Below, one piece after another: positions 7,491 to 12,771 of a stretch of 12,771 nucleotides of DNA (the stretch's first letter is position 1; each line of letters opens with the position of its first letter). The stretch spans positions 1 to 12,771 of the forward strand of contig JAFAKI010000303.1 of assembly GCA_019235595.1 (NCBI GenBank), given 5' to 3'. Both the position numbers and the translations under genes were made by a program. Below the pieces are notes generated by a model. It saw nothing but the letters and a program-made list of their open reading frames with translations. It had not been told where the DNA came from and searched no databases. This stretch comes from Mucilaginibacter sp. GTDB taxonomy: Bacteria; Bacteroidota; Bacteroidia; Sphingobacteriales; Sphingobacteriaceae.

Positions 7491-7579
7491 TAATTGCTTC
7501 CGGTAATATCGGCTTAAATTACTTACAATAATTCTATCTTTCAACTAAAAAAGTATATTAGTGACAGAATATTTTTTAC
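7491..7579. promoter_or_regulatory. Divergent promoter region between SpoIIM-like and RDD genes
   Basis: This AT-rich gap is the only room for promoters of both the six-gene minus-strand operon and the RDD gene. On the plus strand TATCTTTC (7535-7542) differs by one base from TAnnTTTG. On the minus strand TACTTTTT (complement of 7547-7554) also differs by one. Neither has a clear -33 TTG at the usual distance, so exact start points cannot be given. Confidence 0.35.
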
Positions 7580-8326
7580 ATGGAGACAATTAAGATAACC
7601 ACCTCGCAAAATATAGATATTGACTATGAGGTTGCTGGATTGGGGGAACGGATACTGGCGCGATTGATAGATCTGGCTATATTTTTCCTGATATATATAC
7701 TGGGAGCATTCATGGCCAGTTTAACTAACTGGTTCACCCATGGAGATTTAGGTATCATTATCGTCATTATCGTTTATGCCGTGCTTTTTGTTTTCTACGA
7801 CCTGATCTTCGAGATTTTTATGAATGGACAAAGTATTGGCAAGCGCATCATGAAGATAAAAGTCATCAGCCTGGATGGCGGGCAGCCGCGCGTGGGGCAA
7901 TACTTTATGCGATGGCTGTTCAGGATAGTTGATTTTTTGATAACATTTAATCTCGGAGCATTGATAACCGCCGCGGTGAGCGACAAAACCCAGCGCATAG
8001 GCGACATCGTTGCCGGAACCATCCTGATACGCACTACGCCGCGCACCAAGATCAACAACATCGTTTTTATGCCTACTTATGATGGATATCAGCCCGTGTT
8101 TAAAGAGGCCGGGCAGTTAAGTGATAAGGATGTTGAACTAATCCACGAGATCATAAATGCCTATATGAAAACCGGGAACAACGTTGTGGTTTATAACATG
8201 GCCCTGCGAGTAAAAGAGCACCTGAACATCACCCCGCCAAACGGCATGAACGATATGCTGTTTTTGCAGACGATCATTAAAGATTACAACCACATCAGCG
8301 CTCATATGGATATGGATACGCTGTGA
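7580..8326 (+). CDS. RDD-family membrane protein
   Basis: This 248-aa protein carries an N-terminal RDD domain and a soluble C-terminal tail. Family hallmarks are R28 and D31 in ERILARLIDLAIF at the start of the first helix, NGQSIGKRIMKIKV (82-95) between helices two and three, and QRIGDIVAGT (138-147) at the domain end. Hydrophobic segments lie at about 32-48, 57-77 and 117-133. The tail of about 90 residues is charged and probably cytoplasmic. RDD proteins are poorly understood and some have been linked to ion or small-molecule transport. Here the gene is divergent from the SpoIIM/MoxR operon and shares its promoter region, which suggests co-regulation and a role in the same complex. The start is the ATG at 7580. 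Confidence 0.92.
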   Translation: METIKITTSQNIDIDYEVAGLGERILARLIDLAIFFLIYILGAFMASLTNWFTHGDLGIIIVIIVYAVLFVFYDLIFEIFMNGQSIGKRIMKIKVISLDGGQPRVGQYFMRWLFRIVDFLITFNLGALITAAVSDKTQRIGDIVAGTILIRTTPRTKINNIVFMPTYDGYQPVFKEAGQLSDKDVELIHEIINAYMKTGNNVVVYNMALRVKEHLNITPPNGMNDMLFLQTIIKDYNHISAHMDMDTL

Positions 8327-8337
8327 CGCTTATGCAA

Positions 8338-8501
8338 GTCGCAGAGTTGACTCACCCGGTCATTGCTTCGCTCGACCACCCTCTCTTCGCTTCGCGTAAA
8401 GAGGGATTTTTATTTTTTTGTTTTCTTCTTCACCCTCTTTATGGCCTGCCATAGAGAGGGGCGAACAGCGTAGCGTATTCGGGGTGAGTAAACTCTGCGA
8501 G
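8338..8501. repeat. Composite palindromic (REP-like) element 2 in convergent gap
   Basis: The outer arms 8340-8357 and 8482-8499 are complementary at 17 of 18 positions (core GCAGAGTT then ACTCACCC). Inside, CCCTCT (8379-8384) pairs with AGAGGG (8400-8405), and a continuous 12-bp stem joins 8433-8444 to 8449-8460 around a CCTG loop, with one G-T wobble. The T-rich centre TTATTTTTTTGTTTT is identical to one in element 1. The plan matches element 1: terminal inverted repeat, hairpin, T-tract, second hairpin region, terminal inverted repeat. It occupies nearly all of the gap between the RDD and DUF2752 genes. No transposase or clear target-site duplication is visible. Confidence 0.75.
8379..8424 (+). 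terminator. Likely terminator of the RDD gene, within element 2
   Basis: The stem CCCTCT / AGAGGG (8379-8384 with 8400-8405) is extended by TT/AA and CGC/GCG pairs with single-base bulges. It is followed by ATTTTTATTTTTTTGTTTT. Hairpin plus T-run lie about 55 nt after the RDD stop codon in the right polarity for the plus strand. Confidence 0.6.
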
Positions 8502-8526
8502 CGATTATTTAGATTATTCTCTTAAC

Positions 8527-8889
8527 CTATGACACTACACTGTGACCTTTGTATAAGCCGTACATCTTAATACAATAACTCACCATAATAATAGTGCCTA
8601 CTATCATATAGGCTGTTTTCTTAATGATCTCGTTTTTGGTGTCGAGCTTAAAGCGATAATCTAGAATGCCGTAAGCAAAAAATAGCAGCAGCGGTATAGC
8701 CGGGGGGTACATCCCGAAACTTTTGTGAAGATCGCCCTGAACTAAAGCAATAACCGAGCGCTGAAAGCCGCACCCAGGACAATCAATACCAGTAAAATAT
8801 TTAAAAGGGCAAGGAAGCAAATGCTCCTGCAGCCATTGTATAAATAACAACTGACAGCAGGAGCATTGTATAATGAACAGGTTGAACAC
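8527..8889 (-). CDS. DUF2752 family small membrane protein
   Basis: This 120-aa protein carries the DUF2752 signature LPCPFKYFTGIDCPGCGFQR (25-44), with cysteines C27, C37 and C40 in a CP...CPxCG arrangement that could bind metal. The motif is followed by QGDLHKSFGMYP, also typical of the family. Hydrophobic segments are at about 63-76 and 93-108, and the N-terminus is hydrophobic too. The start is a GTG at 8889, three nt after the stop of the preceding DUF5684-like gene. No ATG stands near it, and the spacing supports translational coupling. The family's function is unknown. The N-terminal stretch FIIQCSCCQLLFIQ contains three extra cysteines, which I do not recall as a family feature. Confidence 0.82.
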   Translation of the reverse strand: MFNLFIIQCSCCQLLFIQWLQEHLLPCPFKYFTGIDCPGCGFQRSVIALVQGDLHKSFGMYPPAIPLLLFFAYGILDYRFKLDTKNEIIKKTAYMIVGTIIMVSYCIKMYGLYKGHSVVS

Positions 8890-8892
8890 GTT

Positions 8893-9372
8893 TTAAACTT
8901 GCGATGGAGGTGGCGGCGGAGGCGTATTAAACGGATCTTTATAACCTACTGACGGATCAATGGGACGTAAACCACCAGCTTCTTTGGCTGACGGGCCTAA
9001 GTACTGATAATTCCCGAATGCGAGGATCGGATAAAATACCACACCTAACAATAATAAGCCAACTGTAAAGCCCTCACTCTGCCCAAAGCTTTTGCTAAGA
9101 AGGTTGGTCATCCATATCGCAAAAAAGATGTTTACACAAGGTACAAGTAATAGGAATATCCACCAAATAGGCTTGCCGATAATTTCCAGCAAAACGATGA
9201 TGTTGTAAATTGGAATTATTGCAGCCCATCCCGGTTTGCCTGCTTTTTCATAAATCTTCCAGTGCGCAACGATCATTATTACAGAAACGATGATTATTGG
9301 AATAATTAAAGCACTGATGAGTGCAACAATTCCTGCAGCCGCACCAGCTGAGTTTGGATCAAAATTGTTCAT
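8893..9372 (-). CDS. DUF5684-like small membrane protein with proline-rich tail
   Basis: This 159-aa membrane protein has hydrophobic segments at about 13-36, 51-65, 69-88 and 103-119. The motif KAGKPGWAAIIPIYNIIVLL (43-62) is the recognisable core of DUF5684-type proteins, sometimes mislabelled as signal peptidase I because they can be fused to it; no peptidase Ser/Lys dyad is present here. The tail from about residue 126 is soluble and ends in six consecutive prolines (PPPPPPSQV). The start is the ATG at 9372. It is the first gene of a two-gene minus-strand unit with DUF2752 and is preceded by a good promoter candidate. Function unknown. Confidence 0.75.
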   Translation of the reverse strand: MNNFDPNSAGAAAGIVALISALIIPIIIVSVIMIVAHWKIYEKAGKPGWAAIIPIYNIIVLLEIIGKPIWWIFLLLVPCVNIFFAIWMTNLLSKSFGQSEGFTVGLLLLGVVFYPILAFGNYQYLGPSAKEAGGLRPIDPSVGYKDPFNTPPPPPPSQV

Positions 9373-9403
9373 GTGTTCGAGGTTTTAAGTGTTTTGTTTC
9401 CTG

Positions 9404-9432
9404 CAAATTATGAAAAAAAACCATCCCGTCAA
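9404..9432 (-). promoter_or_regulatory. Promoter candidate for the DUF5684-like/DUF2752 unit
   Basis: Reading the minus strand, TTG (complement of 9430-9432) is followed after exactly 19 bp by TAATTTG (complement of 9404-9410). This resembles the Bacteroidota -33 TTG / -7 TAnnTTTG pair with one base missing in the -7 box. Transcription would start at about 9398, about 25 nt before the ATG at 9372. Confidence 0.45.
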
Positions 9433-9475
9433 GCGCCGCGATGTTATTATTATATAATCAATAGCGGCATAGTTG

Positions 9476-9483
9476 TAAGTTTG
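9476..9483 (+). promoter_or_regulatory. Candidate -7 box abutting the serine lyase start
   Basis: TAAGTTTG matches TAnnTTTG exactly and ends five bases before the ATG at 9489. If used, the transcript would begin at or next to the A of the start codon and be leaderless. No -33 TTG stands about 19 bp upstream, so this remains a candidate. Confidence 0.35.
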
Positions 9484-9488
9484 CATTG

Positions 9489-10916
9489 ATGAAACGCGAA
9501 CAGATATCCGTATTTGATATTTTTAAGATTGGTATAGGCCCATCCAGCTCACACACCCTCGGACCGTGGCGGGCGGCCCAGCAATTTGTGGAAACGCTTG
9601 CAACAGAAGGTGTTTTGCCGATAGTTACAGGTATAAAAATTTTGCTGTATGGCTCGCTGGCCAAGACAGGCAAGGGTCACGGAACGGATATCGCAATATT
9701 GTTAGGTTTGAGCGGCGATGACCCGGTTACCTTTGATGTGGGCGCTATCGACGGGAAGATAAAAGATATCGAAACAAGCAATCATCTTTCATTAGGCGGC
9801 ACGCAGGGTATTGATTTTTTCGTTGCCGATGACCTGATCTTTTTATTTAACGAGAGTCTGCCGTTTCACCCTAACGCGGTTACGTTTCAGGCGTTTTTGG
9901 AGACGGGCAAAGCCGTTTCTGAGACCTATTATTCTATAGGTGGCGGTTTTGTGGTGAAGGAGAGCGATCAGAGCCAGGGCAAAGCAGAGGTGGATCTGCC
10001 TTTCCCGATTGATGCTGCCGGCGACCTGCTGCACTGGTGTATTAAAACCGGTTTGAAAATATCCGAAGTGGTGATGGAAAATGAACTGGCCTGGCGAGGC
10101 GAGGCCGAAACCCGTGCAGGTATCCTCAACATCTTCCGCGTAATGAAGGAATGTATTTACCGAGGATGCCATACCACCGGTTATTTGCCCGGGGGCTTAA
10201 GCGTTGCCCGTCGTGCTGCTACGTTGAATCGCCGCTTGCTGGGCGACCGCGAATATCAAAATTATGACGAATGGGTGCAGGCCATCCGTAATACCGGCAA
10301 TAGTTTCCAGAAAACATTGGATTGGGTAAGCTGCTTTGCGCTGGCCGTGAATGAGGAGAATGCCTCCTTCGGTCGCGTGGTGACGGCGCCTACCAACGGT
10401 GCTGCGGGTGTGGTGCCTGCCGTGCTGCAATATTTTATTGTTTTTTGCGATGGCTTTACCGACGAGAAGATCATGCAGTTTATCATGACGGCATCCGAAA
10501 TTGGCAGCATCTTCAAAAAAGGTGCGACGCTCTCTGCCGCTATGGGCGGTTGCCAGGCCGAAATTGGCGTATCCTCAGCAATGGCTGCTGCTGCGCTGAC
10601 CGAATGCCTCGGTGGGTCGCAGCGACAGGTGTTAATGGCGGCCGAAATTGCCATGGAGCACCACCTCGGCCTCACCTGCGACCCCATTGCCGGACTGGTA
10701 CAGGTACCCTGCATCGAGCGCAACACCATGGGTGCGATAAAAGCCATCACCGCCTCGCAGCTTGCCCTGCAAACCAACCCCGACAAAGCCAAAGTAAGCC
10801 TCGACGCCGTAGTAAAAACCATGTGGCAAACCGCCCTCGACATGAACTCCAAATACAAGGAAACTTCCGATGGGGGGTTAGCGATAAATATTCCGATTAG
10901 TTTGCCGGAGTGCTGA
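9489..10916 (+). CDS. sdaA: L-serine ammonia-lyase (L-serine dehydratase), iron-sulfur type, single chain
   Basis: The enzyme converts L-serine to pyruvate and ammonia in the cytoplasm using an oxygen-sensitive [4Fe-4S] cluster. The 475-aa chain joins the beta and alpha domains that are separate subunits in Firmicutes. The beta domain opens with ISVFDIFKIGIGPSSSHT (residues 5-22), the substrate-site signature. The alpha domain carries AGVVPAVLQY and the three cluster cysteines: C355 in GGCQAEIG, C397 in LTCDPIAG, and C408 in VQVPCIERN. The last residue is also cysteine (SLPEC), as in enzymes whose C-terminal Cys reaches into the active site and ligates the cluster. I chose ATG 9489 over the TTG at 9486. 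It is a single-gene unit converging on the PIN-like gene. The 3' part is GC-rich (70 of 120 bases at 10681-10800). Confidence 0.95.
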   Translation: MKREQISVFDIFKIGIGPSSSHTLGPWRAAQQFVETLATEGVLPIVTGIKILLYGSLAKTGKGHGTDIAILLGLSGDDPVTFDVGAIDGKIKDIETSNHLSLGGTQGIDFFVADDLIFLFNESLPFHPNAVTFQAFLETGKAVSETYYSIGGGFVVKESDQSQGKAEVDLPFPIDAAGDLLHWCIKTGLKISEVVMENELAWRGEAETRAGILNIFRVMKECIYRGCHTTGYLPGGLSVARRAATLNRRLLGDREYQNYDEWVQAIRNTGNSFQKTLDWVSCFALAVNEENASFGRVVTAPTNGAAGVVPAVLQYFIVFCDGFTDEKIMQFIMTASEIGSIFKKGATLSAAMGGCQAEIGVSSAMAAAALTECLGGSQRQVLMAAEIAMEHHLGLTCDPIAGLVQVPCIERNTMGAIKAITASQLALQTNPDKAKVSLDAVVKTMWQTALDMNSKYKETSDGGLAINIPISLPEC

Positions 10917-11014
10917 TTTTAGGGATTTGTTTAATAATTACGCATGGACGGTTGCTTTCGAAGTACCATTGTGAAAAATGCGCAATTTCTATGCTGAGTT
11001 AAACGGGGTGATAA

Positions 11015-11512
11015 CTATAGTTTAATTTTCAATTCTTGAAAAAACTCCAGTAAGTTTAAAGATTTGACCCCGAATTGGTTCGCCACGGAAGGTATCCTGT
11101 TGGGTTTGGTTTTATTTTCCTGAGTTATTAAAGTAGCTCTTTCACATATTGCCATTGCAATCAAATATGGGTCTGCCCAAGGAGCAAGTCGGTTCATATT
11201 GTTATTCCAATAGCCGGCATCAAATTTGTCCTTTATTAAAGGTATTTGTTGAATTTGGCAGTCGTCTATTCCTGAAAAAAGGTTTTTGTTTTTATTCGCC
11301 CAAACTAACAGTTTATCCTTTGGGTCGGTAGTGTTTTTGATTTCCCTATTTACTTCAATATGTGTAAAAATCTGATGATTGTTAATTGCACCAAAAATAT
11401 TATCCCAAATGGTCGGGAAAAGATTTTTGGGATAACGATCATGTAGCTCTTTGATCGAACTCATGTCAATTATGTAAATAAGGTCTGTGAAAAGGCCCCT
11501 TTCTATCGTCAT
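11015..11512 (-). CDS. DUF4411 PIN-like protein, probable toxin of an Xre-ImmA pair
   Basis: This 165-aa protein looks like DUF4411, a PIN-like nuclease family. Candidate acidic residues are D16 in LIYIIDMSSIKEL, E57 in HIEVNREI, D114 in PWADPYLIAMAI, and E132 in LITQENK. These fall where PIN domains keep their metal-binding acids, so the fold seems intact. PIN toxins usually cleave RNA; the substrate here is unknown. The ATG at 11512 shares its A with the TAA of the preceding Xre-ImmA gene (TAATG), which implies translational coupling. The order regulator/peptidase then PIN suggests antitoxin followed by toxin. The gene is AT-rich relative to the serine lyase beside it. Activity is not shown by the sequence. 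Confidence 0.78.
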   Translation of the reverse strand: MTIERGLFTDLIYIIDMSSIKELHDRYPKNLFPTIWDNIFGAINNHQIFTHIEVNREIKNTTDPKDKLLVWANKNKNLFSGIDDCQIQQIPLIKDKFDAGYWNNNMNRLAPWADPYLIAMAICERATLITQENKTKPNRIPSVANQFGVKSLNLLEFFQELKIKL

Positions 11513-12609
11513 TAGATAAACTTTTGCAAGTACTTGTCTTTTATCCCCGTGATGGTTAGTAATGCAGTGTACGTTAAATCTCCTTTTTTAAATGATTCAA
11601 TCAAATTATTTAATACTAAACGGCTTGTGCGTTTAACATAAGTTTGCTCCCAGTTTCTTCTTCCAAATGCGCTCTTTTTAACTGCTTCTAACTTCCCTTT
11701 AAAAAATTTAAACTGAAGTGAATCAATAACTCCAAGATTTTTCATCTGAATAATTGCAACCAGTTTACTGACTCCGAAAAGGCTTGAAACATCGTTTAAT
11801 TGCTTCATCGTTTTTATTTGAGAGCCGTTAACTTCTTTTTGTAATTGATCTTCTGGTACTAGCAAAAAAGCAGCAAACTCGTCACAGTATTTTTCTTCAG
11901 GTTGATTATCAATATCTTTTTCGATATCAACTGCGCAGATTCCGTCTTGTCTTTTTAGTAAATGACAAAACTCATGGAAGAGGGAAAGCAGCCTAACCTC
12001 ATTCGAATCGCTTTCATTCAACACCATTACGCACACATCACTAAACACGGAAAAGGCACGAACGCCACTAGACTTTAAAGGGTGTTCTAAAACGGGTATG
12101 AAAAATTGTTCTTCTATTAAAGACTTATAATAAGATAGCGCAGTCTCTTCTTTTCTCTCAACAATTTCTTTTAAGATATTGAAGTCGACATTTAACAGTT
12201 TTCTAACCTGTTCTGCAAGTTCAATAGCAGAAGTATTAGTATTGATTTGAGGAATGGTCGTCTTTCTTCCAGTGATTTCTTTTAATTCTTCAGCTAAATA
12301 CAGCGCTTTCCTTTTCGCCAAAAAGACTTCAGGAGAAATCTTTTTATCGCGATTTAATCGATAATCATGAGGTAACTCTGTCGTTTGGGTGGGATCAATC
12401 GAATAAAATGCAATTAAGGGTCTTTTATAAATATCAGCTAAATGGACTAAATCTTTTTGAGAAATTTTTTCATTCCCATTTTCGATTTTAAGGTATCGTG
12501 CCTTCGATAACTTTAGCTTATCAGCGATTTCATCTTCGCTCATGCCAGATGATTTGCGCATAAAATGCAAAATATCTGGTTGTATAGTATAAACTGGTTG
12601 TTCGCTCAT
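11512..12609 (-). CDS. Xre-type HTH / ImmA-IrrE zinc metallopeptidase, probable antitoxin-regulator
   Basis: This 365-aa protein has two domains. An Xre helix-turn-helix covers about residues 12-66 (SEDEIADKLKLSKARYLKIE is the recognition region). An ImmA/IrrE (COG2856) peptidase lies in the middle: LLSLFHEFCHLLK carries the HExxH zinc site (H212, E213, H216), and PEEKYCDEFAAFLLVP carries the likely third ligand E239. Such peptidases cleave repressors after stress, as ImmA does for ImmR and IrrE for DdrO. I chose the ATG at 12609; a TTG at 12621 would add only four residues. It is the first gene of a two-gene unit with the DUF4411 protein. The AT-rich palindrome at 12637-12651 is a possible autoregulatory operator. 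The region is AT-rich (38 G+C in 120 bases at 12121-12240), consistent with transfer. Confidence 0.9.
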   Translation of the reverse strand: MSEQPVYTIQPDILHFMRKSSGMSEDEIADKLKLSKARYLKIENGNEKISQKDLVHLADIYKRPLIAFYSIDPTQTTELPHDYRLNRDKKISPEVFLAKRKALYLAEELKEITGRKTTIPQINTNTSAIELAEQVRKLLNVDFNILKEIVERKEETALSYYKSLIEEQFFIPVLEHPLKSSGVRAFSVFSDVCVMVLNESDSNEVRLLSLFHEFCHLLKRQDGICAVDIEKDIDNQPEEKYCDEFAAFLLVPEDQLQKEVNGSQIKTMKQLNDVSSLFGVSKLVAIIQMKNLGVIDSLQFKFFKGKLEAVKKSAFGRRNWEQTYVKRTSRLVLNNLIESFKKGDLTYTALLTITGIKDKYLQKFI

Positions 12610-12636
12610 TGTTTTCAACAACTAAAATATAGCTTT

Positions 12637-12651
12637 TTATAATAATTATAA
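12637..12651. promoter_or_regulatory. Perfect AT-rich palindrome, possible operator of the Xre-ImmA unit
   Basis: TTATAAT and ATTATAA form a perfect 7-bp inverted repeat around one central A, 28-42 bp upstream of the ATG at 12609. This is where an Xre regulator would bind to repress its own promoter. The repeat consists only of A and T in an AT-rich gap, so chance is a real alternative. Beyond it, 12652-12771 shows no gene, repeat or terminator that I can support. Confidence 0.3.
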
Positions 12652-12771
12652 TATCATCGCGATTAAAAACTATGACAATCAGGAGGGGTGCTATCACTGT
12701 TGAGAGGCAAAATGGCGGACGAAACGTTCAATGAGCACTTGGCAGTCATCCTATTAATTCTTTAAATCAAA

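Noticed and set aside
8893..9372. Signal peptidase I
   Set aside because: The KAGKPGWAAIIPIYN core occurs in proteins annotated this way, but the Ser/Lys catalytic region is absent.
10262..10858. Long open frame (198 codons) on the minus strand opposite the serine lyase
   Set aside because: It lies wholly antisense to a gene with clear catalytic motifs in a GC-rich stretch where stop codons are scarce. The product is low-complexity, rich in Ala, Ser and Pro, and resembles no family I know.
10445..10900. Open frame of 151 codons on the plus strand, shifted within the serine lyase gene
   Set aside because: It is an out-of-frame shadow with an Arg/His/Cys-rich composition, and the lyase frame is intact across the same stretch.
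10917..11014. Terminator between the serine lyase and the PIN-like gene
   Set aside because: Only a weak short symmetry around 10972-10988 is visible, with no GC-rich stem followed by a T-run on either strand.
12712..12765. Short plus-strand ORF at the right edge (ATGGCGGAC...TAA)
   Set aside because: Only 17 codons, with no recognisable product and no promoter; a chance frame is the simpler explanation.

Overview
The window looks like a chromosomal segment from a Bacteroidota bacterium, most probably of the Sphingobacteriaceae (Mucilaginibacter/Pedobacter type). The reasons are the protein families and their order, A-rich leaders with no clear Shine-Dalgarno sequences, several matches to the Bacteroidota -7 promoter box TAnnTTTG, and intergenic palindromic repeats of a kind common in that group. 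The assignment is an inference; no marker gene such as rRNA is present.

Layout. Positions 1-40 hold the terminator of a gene lying to the left. Positions 41-319 hold little apart from a possible 33-codon ORF and two promoter-like boxes. A small mechanosensitive channel (mscS-like, +) follows and converges on a six-gene minus-strand operon that starts near 7490 and ends at 1390. In transcription order this operon encodes a SpoIIM-family membrane protein, a polytopic membrane protein, a DUF4129 protein, a DUF4350 protein, a MoxR AAA+ ATPase and a DUF58 (VWA-like) protein. Junctions between neighbours range from a 17-bp overlap to a 5-nt gap. An RDD-family membrane protein is transcribed divergently from the head of this operon. 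It converges on a two-gene minus-strand unit of small membrane proteins (DUF5684-like, then DUF2752). A single-chain iron-sulfur L-serine ammonia-lyase (+) is divergent from that unit and converges on a final minus-strand pair. That pair is an Xre-type HTH fused to an ImmA/IrrE zinc peptidase, plus a PIN-like DUF4411 protein, and it looks like a toxin-antitoxin or stress module. It is visibly more AT-rich than the serine lyase gene beside it.

How the genes work together. MoxR ATPases act with VWA proteins, here DUF58, as chaperone-like machines. The DUF4350, DUF4129, SpoIIM, polytopic and RDD proteins probably form or serve a membrane complex handled by that pair. A very similar gene set surrounds moxR2 in Mycobacterium tuberculosis, so the association is old, but its biochemical job is unresolved. 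The lyase degrades L-serine to pyruvate and ammonia, independently of the rest.

The two convergent intergenic gaps, after mscS and after the RDD gene, each carry a composite palindromic element. Both have the same plan: inverted-repeat ends, a hairpin, and a shared 15-base T-rich core. They differ in stem sequence. These are the most notable non-coding structures in the window. I see no tRNA, rRNA, CRISPR array, insertion-sequence gene or phage gene.
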